Source: Candidatus Angelobacter sp. Gp1-AA117 (GTDB lineage: Bacteria; Acidobacteriota; Terriglobia; Terriglobales; Acidobacteriaceae). Taken from it: 42,577 nt of DNA. The stretch is taken from contig QHVI01000040.1 of NCBI GenBank assembly GCA_003223515.1, forward strand, positions 1 to 42,577, given 5' to 3'. Under the pieces are notes generated by a model. It did no database searches. It saw only the letters and a list, made by a program, of their open reading frames with translations, and was not told where the DNA came from. A program made the position numbers and the translations under genes. Positions 35,360 through 42,336 of the stretch are shown here, piece by piece; the first letter of the stretch is position 1, and each line of letters opens with the position of its first letter.

Positions 35360-36925
35360 ATGCATCGCTTGAACAGGACTGTCATTTTTATTTCTGTGGT
35401 ATTCATCCTGGCCACGGCCTCGACCGCGCAGATTGCCGACCCGGTAAAAGTGGAGCAGGGCTTGCTTTCCGGCGCCACCGGCAAACAGCCTGATGTTCGT
35501 GTATACCGTGGAATTCCATTCGCAGCGCCGCCCGTTGGTGAATTGCGCTGGAAGGGACCGCAGCCGCCCGCGGCCTGGAAGGGAGTGCGGGAGGCGAAAG
35601 AGTTCTCCCATGCATGCTGGCAGACCCCTTATCCGGCAACTGCGGTGTTGTACCGCAGCGAGTTGCCGCCGCTCAGCGAAGATTGCCTGTACCTGAACAT
35701 CTGGACAGCCGCCAAATCGCCCAAAGCCAAGCTGCCTGTGATGGTGTGGATTCACGGCGGGGGCTTCACCCGCGGTCATGCCGACTCGCGTGCTTATGAT
35801 GGAGAGTCTTTGGCGCGTAAAGGCGTTATTGTAGTCACCATCAATTACCGGCTGGGCATCTTCGGTTTCTTTGCCCATCCCGAACTCACCGCCGAATCGA
35901 AACATCACGCTTCAGGAAATTATGCGCTGCTCGATCAGCTTGCCGCGCTGCAATGGGTGAAGAAGAACATTGCCGCTTTCGGCGGTGATCCGGGCCGTGT
36001 AACCATCTTTGGCGAATCCGCAGGATCGTGGGCCGTGAATGCCCTGATGGCCAGCCCACTTGCCAAAGGCCTCTTCCATCGCGCCATCGGCGAAAGTGGC
36101 GGTATCTTCTCTTCGATGCCGACTCTGGCCGAATCAGAAAAGGCCGGCGTGCGGCTAACCACAAAACTGGGCATTGAGCAGCACGAATTGAAGGTCTTGC
36201 GTGAGCGTTCTGCGGAAGAATTGCTGAAGGCCACCGACGGCGAGATAATGCTCGCCATTGTCGATGGCTGGGTGGTGCCACAGGACGTGCATACGATCTT
36301 TGCTCGGGGAAAGCAGAATGATGTCCCACTGATCGTGGGCAACAATGCCGATGAGGGCACGGCACTGGCGCCGCAGATGATCAACACCAAGGCTGCATTC
36401 TTTGCCGCTGGTGTGCAGCAGCGCTATGGAGAGCGCGCCCCGGAATTCCTGAAGATCTATCCGGCAGGCAGCGATGAAGAGGCGGTGCATTCGTTTTACG
36501 CTGCTTATCGTGACCAGGTGTTCGGCTGGGAGATGCGTACCTGGGCCGCCATGCAGAGCCACACCGGACACCAGCCCGCTTATCTTTATTATTTCAGCCG
36601 CAGGCCACCCGGCCCGCAAAGTAGTCGCTTTGGCGCGTTCCATGGAGCGGAGATCGCTTACGTCTTCGGCAGCTTCGTCTGGCCCTTCCCCTGGGAAGAT
36701 GCCGATAAGAAGCTGAGCGAGACCATAGAGCAATACTGGGTGAACTTCGCAACCACAGGTAATCCCAATGGTGAGGGGCTGGTCCGCTGGCCCGCCTACG
36801 ATCCCGCAAAAGATCAGGCGCTGGAACTCGGCGATGAGGTAAAAGTGCGCGCACAGGTGAACAAAGCCGGTCTGGATTTCTTTGACAAGATCAACCAGCC
36901 ACGCAGCGCTGCAGGGAGCAATTAA
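35360..36925 (+). CDS. Secreted type-B carboxylesterase
   Basis: The 521-residue product is exported (signal peptide about residues 6-23, ending TAQ). It is a complete alpha/beta-hydrolase of the carboxylesterase type B family. Visible are YRGIPFAAPPVGELRW at 49-64, SEDCLYLNIW at 106-115 and the oxyanion HGGGF at 132-136. The nucleophile elbow GESAGS carries S220, and a glutamate in NADEGTA near 330 and a histidine in FGAFHGAEI near 430 complete the triad. It should hydrolyse carboxylic esters outside the cytoplasm. AAAGGA precedes the ATG. It diverges from argR, and its last 30 codons are duplicated downstream at 37614-37703. Confidence 0.94.
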   Translation: MHRLNRTVIFISVVFILATASTAQIADPVKVEQGLLSGATGKQPDVRVYRGIPFAAPPVGELRWKGPQPPAAWKGVREAKEFSHACWQTPYPATAVLYRSELPPLSEDCLYLNIWTAAKSPKAKLPVMVWIHGGGFTRGHADSRAYDGESLARKGVIVVTINYRLGIFGFFAHPELTAESKHHASGNYALLDQLAALQWVKKNIAAFGGDPGRVTIFGESAGSWAVNALMASPLAKGLFHRAIGESGGIFSSMPTLAESEKAGVRLTTKLGIEQHELKVLRERSAEELLKATDGEIMLAIVDGWVVPQDVHTIFARGKQNDVPLIVGNNADEGTALAPQMINTKAAFFAAGVQQRYGERAPEFLKIYPAGSDEEAVHSFYAAYRDQVFGWEMRTWAAMQSHTGHQPAYLYYFSRRPPGPQSSRFGAFHGAEIAYVFGSFVWPFPWEDADKKLSETIEQYWVNFATTGNPNGEGLVRWPAYDPAKDQALELGDEVKVRAQVNKAGLDFFDKINQPRSAAGSN

Positions 36926-36950
36926 CCGCAAAGGGGGCAGGACGCAACGA
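36926..36950. repeat. Dispersed 9-bp-periodic repeat after the carboxylesterase
   Basis: The sequence after the stop codon (CCGCAAAGGGGGCAGGACGCAACG) is a worn copy of the ACGCAAAGG repeat. A fuller copy follows the duplicated carboxylesterase tail at 37702, so the repeat is part of the duplicated block. Confidence 0.55.
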
Positions 36951-36996
36951 AATATTATTTATTCGTAATATTTTTTCAGGCATATCATTTCTGCTT

Positions 36997-37605
36997 ATGG
37001 AAAGCGTCGACCAGCAATTGCGGCAGCACAAGGAAAACTACGAGCACATGACCGAAGCCGAGCTTTGCGCTCTCGCAGAGGATGCCTATGATCTCACGGA
37101 GATCGCCCGCAAAGCGCTGCAGGCAGTCCTCTCCAAGAAAGGCATTACTGTTCGGCTCAGGTTGGAGCCTCCGCTGCCTCCGCGCGCCGACGATGAGGAC
37201 CTTGTGATCTTCTACCGGCCGGAGAACCTTTATCAAGCCAGGCGCACAATGGAGTTTCTAGCCGCATCCGGGATTCCGTCTTTCCTCAGCCTGGACGTCC
37301 GGGCTGACGATCTGAAACGCGCCCGTGCCGCGTGGTATGCAGGCGAGGATGGCGACGATCAGGAAGAGGAGAAGGATCGCGCCGTCCTGTGCCCGAAGTG
37401 CCACTCGGCGGCGGTGGTTCTGGAAAGAGGAGAGCCGGAGTCGGCGCAGCCTCTTTTCACGGCCAAGTTCCAGTGGAACTGCGATGCCTGCGGCTATCAG
37501 TGGGTGGACGATGGCATCGTGCAGGAAGTTGCCGGCGGCCAGTCCTGGCCGGGAGAAGAGTTTCCCCCTGGTGATAAAGACTCTTCTGAGTGGGACCCGA
37601 AATGA
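36997..37605 (+). CDS. Cytoplasmic zinc-ribbon protein with DUF2007-like segment, unknown function
   Basis: The 202-residue product has three parts. A helical N-terminus occupies about residues 1-60. The middle (about 65-105) contains 'LVIFYRPENLYQARRTMEFL' and a following strand pattern that resembles the DUF2007 signal-transduction-type fold. A C-terminal zinc ribbon (about 125-180) has CPKCHS and CDACGYQW. The ends of the chain are acidic. It lies between the carboxylesterase and a remnant copy of that gene's 3' end, so it may have arrived with a rearrangement. No function can be given. Confidence 0.75.
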   Translation: MESVDQQLRQHKENYEHMTEAELCALAEDAYDLTEIARKALQAVLSKKGITVRLRLEPPLPPRADDEDLVIFYRPENLYQARRTMEFLAASGIPSFLSLDVRADDLKRARAAWYAGEDGDDQEEEKDRAVLCPKCHSAAVVLERGEPESAQPLFTAKFQWNCDACGYQWVDDGIVQEVAGGQSWPGEEFPPGDKDSSEWDPK

Positions 37606-37613
37606 CGACGAGC

Positions 37614-37703
37614 GAGGTAAAAGTGCGCGCGCAGGTGAACAAAGCCGGTCTGGATTTCTTCGACAAGATCAACCAGCCGCACAGCGCTGCAGGAGGCAAT
37701 TAA
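37614..37703 (+). pseudogene. Remnant of a second carboxylesterase (3' end only)
   Basis: The 90 bp differ at six positions from 36836-36925, the last 30 codons of the carboxylesterase, and end in the same TAA followed by the same repeat. The product would be EVKVRAQVNKAGLDFFDKIN plus nine residues, with no start codon of its own. Upstream sequence no longer matches, and the zinc-ribbon gene ends 8 bp before it. It looks like the tail of a lost tandem copy. Confidence 0.85.
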
Positions 37704-37780
37704 CCGCAAAGGGCGCTAAGGACGCAAAGGAACAAAAACCTTCTCACCGCAGAGGTCGCAGAGAACGCAGAGAAACACAG
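37702..37780. repeat. Two adjacent 9-bp-periodic repeat blocks
   Basis: The first block (37703-37733) runs AACCGCAAAGGGCGCTAAGG / ACGCAAAGG. The second (37746-37780) runs ACCGCAGAGG / TCGCAGAGA / ACGCAGAGA. This is the densest occurrence of the dispersed repeat in the window. Confidence 0.7.
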
Positions 37781-37829
37781 AGTCTCCTTTGCGTCCGTCC
37801 GTTGCCCTTTTCGCTTAATCCTGAAGGAG

Positions 37830-39404
37830 TTATTTCAGCGAATTATTGAGGAACGCCCCAATATCCTTGCGTAATTGCCCCAGCGATTCATCCTGGATAT
37901 ACATCATGTGTCCAGCGGGGTAGTAGCCAAGGCTTACGCGCTGGTGCTGGGTTTCGTTCAGTTCCATGTGGTTCAGCGTGTACTGCGTAGCATAATAAGG
38001 CGTGGCCAGGTCATAAAATCCTGAACCCACGAACAGCTTCATAAATGGATTCTTCTGAAAAGCATCGCGCAACGCATTGCCGGTATCAGGGAAGCCATTC
38101 ATGGCAGATCCCCAGTCCCAATCGAAGAATCCGAAGCCGCCGCCCAGGATGTAGTACTCCAGGTCTGATTTGTAGCCAAGCTCAGTTCTTACATACTGGT
38201 TGAACATCGCCGTATATGGCGGACGGATGGCGCTCATGCTGGGATCGAAATTGGTTGCAGCCGAAAGCAGATCGCTGTCACTCCCGGTAAAGCGGCTATC
38301 CAGGCGGCCGGCCACCAGCTTCCGATCACGCAGCAGCTCTTTGCAGAAATGCGACTGCTCCACCCGCAGGTTGGCCTGATCCAGATACGTTTTGCTGAGA
38401 CCGGTGTAACGCGCCAGGCGGTCAAGCACCGCATTGCGTTCTTCGGCGGTCAGCCGGTCGCCTTTGGCCAGCGCGTCGGTATATCCAGTCGAGGCCCATT
38501 GCTCCACCTCGTTGCGCAGCTTCTGGAAATCCTGCTGCAAGTCGGGACTGAGTTTTTTGTGATACCACGCTGTAGCGGCATACGTGGGCAGGTACAGGAT
38601 ATAAGGAAGGTCATTGCCGGTAGCGAATTCCAGCGTTTGGAAATTCAACACGCTGGAGATCAGCATGATCCCGTTGAACGCGATTCCATGCTCCACAAGA
38701 TAACCGGAGAGTCCGGCAGCACGAGTTGTTCCGTAGCTCTCGCCAACCAGAAACAGCGGTGACGACCAGCGTTCGTAGCGCCCCAGGTACAACCGGATGA
38801 ACTCGCCCACCGACTCAATATCACCTCGCACGCCCAGGAACTTTCTCTTCAAATCAGCTTTCACTGCGCGGCTGTAGCCGGTGCCTACCGGATCGATGAA
38901 TACCAGGTCGGTCTGATCCAGCCATGTGTACTCATTATCAACAAGCTGATAGGGAGGAGCAGGCATCATTCCATCCGGCTGCATGCGCACGCGCTTGGGA
39001 CCGATGGCGCCCAGATGCAGCCACACCGAGGCCGAACCCGGGCCACCGTTAAATGAAAACGTTAACGGACGCCGCTCCGGTGTCTGCCCGTCCAGCGTAT
39101 AGGCCATAAAAAAGATGTTGGCCTCAATCTCTCCATCATTGTTGCGCAACGGCATCAGGCCGGCTGTGGCAGTGTATTTCAGCACCTTTCCGCCCACATG
39201 AATTTCATGGTGTGTGACTACCGGGGGTGGCTCCGGCGTCTCCTTCTTCGGTTCAGGCGGCTTGGCAGCTTGCGCAGGCTGATTCTGTGCGGCAGCGGTT
39301 GCAGGCGGCTGTCCCTGGCCGCGGCCCTGAGCGAACGCGCTCCAGAGCGAAAAAGGCATCAGAAGAATGCAGAACGAGACAAAGCGGCGTAGAGTCATGA
39401 ACAC
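37830..39404 (-). CDS. Secreted serine carboxypeptidase-like (S10) peptidase
   Basis: The 524-residue product has a signal peptide (about residues 5-26) and a long Pro/Ala/Gln-rich linker up to residue 60. An S10-type alpha/beta-hydrolase domain follows. 'PLTFSFNGGPGSASVWLHLG' near residue 117 holds the NGGPG oxyanion loop, VGESYGTTRAAGL near 225 holds the nucleophile serine, GFYDLATPYYAT near 460 supplies the aspartate and GHMMY near 500 the histidine. It should remove C-terminal residues or cleave peptides outside the cytoplasm. It converges on the carboxylesterase/zinc-ribbon set. Confidence 0.92.
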   Translation of the reverse strand: MFMTLRRFVSFCILLMPFSLWSAFAQGRGQGQPPATAAAQNQPAQAAKPPEPKKETPEPPPVVTHHEIHVGGKVLKYTATAGLMPLRNNDGEIEANIFFMAYTLDGQTPERRPLTFSFNGGPGSASVWLHLGAIGPKRVRMQPDGMMPAPPYQLVDNEYTWLDQTDLVFIDPVGTGYSRAVKADLKRKFLGVRGDIESVGEFIRLYLGRYERWSSPLFLVGESYGTTRAAGLSGYLVEHGIAFNGIMLISSVLNFQTLEFATGNDLPYILYLPTYAATAWYHKKLSPDLQQDFQKLRNEVEQWASTGYTDALAKGDRLTAEERNAVLDRLARYTGLSKTYLDQANLRVEQSHFCKELLRDRKLVAGRLDSRFTGSDSDLLSAATNFDPSMSAIRPPYTAMFNQYVRTELGYKSDLEYYILGGGFGFFDWDWGSAMNGFPDTGNALRDAFQKNPFMKLFVGSGFYDLATPYYATQYTLNHMELNETQHQRVSLGYYPAGHMMYIQDESLGQLRKDIGAFLNNSLK

Positions 39405-39451
39405 TCCCGGTAAGTTCGACGGTTGATATTGGAATAGGTGAGTGTAACAGA

Positions 39452-39543
39452 GTGGGTAAATGGGTAATTTGGTAAATGAGTCAATGAGATTCTCTCGGCA
39501 TCTTCAACTTACCTATTTACCAATTTACTCATTTACCCATTTA
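39452..39543. repeat. Dispersed 'TTTACC' palindromic repeat, copy 2
   Basis: The left arm (39452-39482, GGGTAAATGGGTAATTTGG then TAAATGAG) and right arm (39509-39543, ACCTATTTACCAATTTACTC then ATTTACCCA) are near-complementary and could form a long stem with a 26-nt loop. It is the best-formed of three copies. Confidence 0.65.
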
Positions 39544-39604
39544 TTTCCCGGTGGCCGTAGGATGTTTTGGCTGGTACAGTCCATGAATTGTCGTGCTATT
39601 TGTC

Positions 39605-39766
39605 TTATTGTGAAGACTGAGGTTGCGTCGCCGGCACCACCTGTATGGCGCCCTTATGTCTGCGTGCCTCAAACACTGCAATGAAGAGGAAGACGATAAT
39701 AATGATCATCAGCAGGACAAAACGTCCTCCCCCGGGATGCGAGATTCTGGAGTTGCGGTTTGCCAT
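39605..39766 (-). CDS. Small single-pass membrane protein (53 residues)
   Basis: This minus-strand frame runs from ATG at 39766 to TAA at 39605. It gives a basic N-terminal arm (MANRNSRISHPGGGR), one strong transmembrane helix (VLLMIIIIVFLFIAV, residues 17-31) and a short charged tail. The basic-arm/helix order places the N-terminus inside. No strong ribosome-binding site is seen (AGGG directly before the ATG), so this is a moderate call. It lies alone between the S10 peptidase gene and the glycine-zipper gene. No family is recognised. Confidence 0.45.
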   Translation of the reverse strand: MANRNSRISHPGGGRFVLLMIIIIVFLFIAVFEARRHKGAIQVVPATQPQSSQ

Positions 39767-39910
39767 CCCTGATTAGATGCGTTACCAGGGGGAATACATC
39801 GGAGAAATTGCGTATTGCCAGCCGTTGCAGCATCGCCAATAATGTGCGCCGGAAAATGATATGTCCAGTTTTGCGTCCTTGGCGTCCTGCGGTGAAAAAC
39901 CACAACAAAA

Positions 39911-39940
39911 GCAAAGGCCGCGGTTATCCGCGGCCTTTGC
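39911..39940 (-). terminator. Strong intrinsic terminator
   Basis: GCAAAGGCCGCGG (39911-39923) and CCGCGGCCTTTGC (39928-39940) form a perfect 13-bp stem with a TTAT loop. On the minus strand it is followed by TTTTGTTGTGGTTTTT. It lies 38 bp after the end of the glycine-zipper gene, so it ends that transcript. Confidence 0.9.
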
Positions 39941-39978
39941 TCAGTTCTAATTACTAACTTCTAAATACTATCGCTTCA

Positions 39979-40719
39979 CTATCGACTCGGCACCACCAGG
40001 TCTCGATCCAAACGCACTTCCAGTTGCGTGTCCTTATCGAGCTTCACATCGCTGCCTTTAAACAGCAGGCCGGTTCCAGTCCCGATGCCCGCTCCCGCTG
40101 CAGCGCCAATGGCTGCACCCTTGCCTCCGCCAACCGCCGCGCCGGTCGCTGCACCAATGCCTGCACCGATGGCCGCATCGGTAATTACCTTGCGCTTGTC
40201 CGGGCCTTTGCGGGTAATCTCGCCTTCGTTGCCGGTCGACTTCACTGACGAGTCTCCGGGAACTCCGGTAACCGTGCCCACCAGCGGAACCCAGCCTTTG
40301 CGGGTCTCAATTTCATCCAGCGCCAGCAGCAGGTGTGCGCCGGTATAGCCGCGATCAAAGCTGCCTACGTGGCCTTTAATGGTGCGTCCTTTGGGGATAA
40401 CCAGTCCGCTGGGGGTAGTCAGGTCTTCGCGCAATTCGGCCTTGAAGCGCTTGCCCTGATCCATCTTCTTGGTATCCAGCGTGTCCTTCAGCTTGATAAT
40501 GAAGCGGGTGCCCTCAGAAATCGCATTGGGCGGAGCGCTGGGATTTGGGCGGTACACAGTCGATTCAGACGAAGGACTGGACTGTGTGGTGTTTGTGCCG
40601 GTGTTAGGGCGCGTCTTGAGCACCGGGTTATTCTGTGAACTCCCGTTGTCCTGGGCCACTGCGCCCAGACTCAGGGCCAGCAGTACGGCACAAACGGAGG
40701 CCATCCCTGTTGCCTTCAT
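39979..40719 (-). CDS. Exported protein with C-terminal glycine zipper
   Basis: The 246-residue product is led by a signal peptide (about residues 5-22, ending GAVAQ). A low-complexity Asn/Thr/Ser/Pro stretch up to residue 65 and a folded middle ('GTRFIIKLKDTLDTKKMDQG' onward) come next. A Gly/Ala-rich glycine-zipper segment of about 40 residues lies near residue 175-215 (IGAGIGAATGAAVGGGKGAA), followed by a strand ending in RDLVVPSR. The middle resembles the barrel of TrbI/VirB10-like proteins, but this is uncertain. The ATG at 40719 is preceded by GAGGTAA at good spacing; the frame is open to 40845 but that extension has no signal peptide. The protein is likely associated with the envelope. 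It has its own strong terminator. Confidence 0.8.
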   Translation of the reverse strand: MKATGMASVCAVLLALSLGAVAQDNGSSQNNPVLKTRPNTGTNTTQSSPSSESTVYRPNPSAPPNAISEGTRFIIKLKDTLDTKKMDQGKRFKAELREDLTTPSGLVIPKGRTIKGHVGSFDRGYTGAHLLLALDEIETRKGWVPLVGTVTGVPGDSSVKSTGNEGEITRKGPDKRKVITDAAIGAGIGAATGAAVGGGKGAAIGAAAGAGIGTGTGLLFKGSDVKLDKDTQLEVRLDRDLVVPSR

Positions 40720-40958
40720 GGTGGTTACCTCATTTTTGAAATCGTTTACGGTAAGATGCGGCCCACAAGCAGAAAAGCTGCACCTTATCCTCATATTTTT
40801 TAAACCCGGAGAACAGCAGTCAGTTTCGCAGCGCCTTAAAATCAAAAATTGTCATGGCCGGAAGGTCAGGACCTGACGAAAGTAACCTGCAAGTACTAGC
40901 TTTTCAGCACTTTGCGGCATCATACTTAGGTACAGGTCTGAATCATTCCGGGGGGATC

Positions 40959-41171
40959 ATGAAAAACTGGTGGTTTCCTGCAGTTGTCTTGGGAGTCAGT
41001 GGAGTTGGACTGGTCTTTGCCAGTGAACGGGGCCGTGAACACGTACGTGTTTTCTTCGACCGCATCTCCAAAGGGGAAGACCCATTCGTGGATTTCAACA
41101 GGGCCGTCGAGCGCCAGCTTGAAAACATTCAGCATACGCTCGATCAACTCTCTGAAGCGCTGGAAAGCTAA
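40959..41171 (+). CDS. Small membrane-anchored protein (YtxH-like)
   Basis: The 70-residue product starts at the ATG at 40959, preceded by GGGGGATC. It has one N-terminal transmembrane helix (residues 4-20, WWFPAVVLGVSGVGLVF) and a charged helical cytoplasmic tail with a coiled-coil-like 'FNRAVERQLENIQHTLDQL'. The layout resembles small YtxH-type envelope proteins, but no diagnostic motif is present. The frame is open further upstream (40854), but that part has no ribosome-binding site and no sensible N-terminus. Confidence 0.65.
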   Translation: MKNWWFPAVVLGVSGVGLVFASERGREHVRVFFDRISKGEDPFVDFNRAVERQLENIQHTLDQLSEALES

Positions 41172-41218
41172 TAAAGCATCCTGACGCACTCACCCGCGAT
41201 TTGATGGGGTTTGGTTTC

Positions 41219-41255
41219 AATTTACTCATTTACCAACTTACCCACTACCAAATTC
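41219..41255. repeat. Dispersed 'TTTACC' repeat, partial copy 3
   Basis: AATTTACTCATTTACCAA-CTTACCCACTACC matches the right arm of the copy at 39452-39543. The left arm is missing, so this is a half copy. Confidence 0.5.
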
Positions 41256-41311
41256 CAGGCGAGAGCCACACCGCCTCCACCGCAAGTTCTGGGAGTCATT
41301 GGTATAACGGC

Positions 41312-41614
41312 CTAACCCGCAATCTGATTGATTCTTTCCGCCATACGCACATCACGCTGCGTCACTCCCCCGGAATCATGTGAAATCAGCGCCATCGTCA
41401 CTTTGTTGTACCGGATATCTATGTCCGGATGATGATTGGCCTGCTCCGCAGCGTCAGCTATCTTGTTGACGAACTCCATGGCTGCTTTGAAATCAGGAAA
41501 CTCAAAAATACGTTGGATCGCCTTGCCGTTGCGTTGCCATCCCGAAAGCGACGCCAGCGCCTGCTGAACTTCAGAATCAGTGAGAACCGCCACAGTCTTG
41601 CACCTCAGGAACAT
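41312..41614 (-). CDS. phhB: Pterin-4a-carbinolamine dehydratase
   Basis: The enzyme dehydrates 4a-hydroxytetrahydrobiopterin, the by-product of aromatic amino acid hydroxylases. The product of 100 residues has the family active-site region 'EQANHHPDIDIRYNKVTMAL' near residue 58, with the HHP triad, a following tyrosine, and a later histidine and aspartate (SHDSGGVTQRD). The size is normal for the single-domain family. The frame is open to 41629; the ATG at 41614 is one of two possible starts. No phenylalanine hydroxylase gene lies nearby. A role in moco-related or general pterin recycling is also possible. Confidence 0.92.
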   Translation of the reverse strand: MFLRCKTVAVLTDSEVQQALASLSGWQRNGKAIQRIFEFPDFKAAMEFVNKIADAAEQANHHPDIDIRYNKVTMALISHDSGGVTQRDVRMAERINQIAG

Positions 41615-41629
41615 TCTAAATCGAATCAT

Positions 41630-41940
41630 CCGGTCATCGGGAAATCGGGCCGTTGAAAATCGTGAGATCTGGTGATCGCGCGTGATCAGAAGGCCGGCTG
41701 TGGGTTTTCAATTATGGCAATTACAAATTATGGCAATTCACCAAGCCGTGTTTGCGGGTGGTGGGTCAGTCTGAATTTCCACAGGCGCCTAAGAAAGCTG
41801 TATCAAACGTGAAAGCAACAGAAAGGGCCATTGATCTTTAAGTCGCTCAGTAATACACGGAATGTGTAATGAACAGTGTAATCTTCACAGGCGGGCGGGC
41901 CACACCGCCCGCTTGGAGGCTGCTGCTACCAAGCCATCTT
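41630..41940. other. Non-coding gap
   Basis: The 311-bp region holds a 12-13-bp direct repeat of AATTATGGCAATT separated by a few bases near 41710-41740, and an 8-bp stem hairpin (41891-41912, listed separately). No frame with a start and ribosome-binding site was found on either strand. I found no RNA structure that I could name. Confidence 0.6.
41891..41912 (-). terminator. GC-rich hairpin after the short precursor gene
   Basis: GCGGGCGG (41891-41898) and CCGCCCGC (41905-41912) pair around a 6-nt loop, 28 bp past the stop of the minus-strand gene at 41941-42111. The T-run of a standard terminator is lacking, so it is only a candidate transcript end. Confidence 0.45.
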
Positions 41941-42111
41941 TTAGACGCCTACTCGGAGACAGTTTGTACACTCTGAAGCAGTAAACATGTCCGGGCAGGT
42001 GCGGTCAGTGTTGCAGAAAATCAGCGTATCTTTTCTAGGTTTAGACCCACTGGACACTACAAGATTTCGTAAGGTTTCCTGATGGAGCACAAGTTTTTTC
42101 TTCTGGTTCAT
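41941..42111 (-). CDS. Candidate RiPP (class I lanthipeptide-like) precursor peptide
   Basis: This very short gene encodes 56 residues, starting at ATG 42111 with AGGAG at an 8-nt spacing, and ending in TAA. The N-terminal 17 residues, MNQKKKLVLHQETLRNL, fit the LxLxxETLRxL-type leader of class I lanthipeptide precursors known from Bacteroidetes, Acidobacteria and other phyla. The C-terminal half carries four cysteines (C33, C39, C48, C51) among Thr and Ser residues (T35, T38, T44, S46, T49), as expected for a core with thioether rings. No GG cleavage site is present. No LanB, LanC, transporter or protease gene is visible, so it is either an orphan or its cluster lies beyond the window end. 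A zinc-binding peptide is an alternative reading of the cysteines. Confidence 0.6.
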   Translation of the reverse strand: MNQKKKLVLHQETLRNLVVSSGSKPRKDTLIFCNTDRTCPDMFTASECTNCLRVGV

Positions 42112-42336
42112 GCTTTAACTCCTACTTTGATTTGATTCCGGGTTGCGATTTTATCATGGTACTGCCCGACCGCTTCATGCCCCTTATCAACAGGGTGCAA
42201 TTAAAAGTGCGAGTCAATGCCTGACGGGGCAATGCCGGGGGAGGTGACTTGCGAGGTTCTTGCAACAGTTAAGGCTGAACATTTCCTGGCGAGTGAGATA
42301 AATCAACATGGGTGAATCCATTTTCGAGGAGCACCT

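Noticed and set aside
39669-39914. 81-residue minus-strand frame
   Set aside because: It overlaps the better small membrane protein frame at 39605-39766 and enters the terminator hairpin, and it shows no pattern of a real protein.
41874-41980. Plus-strand short frame MNSVIFTGG...
   Set aside because: It runs antisense to the end of the RiPP-like gene, across the GC hairpin, and has no ribosome-binding site.
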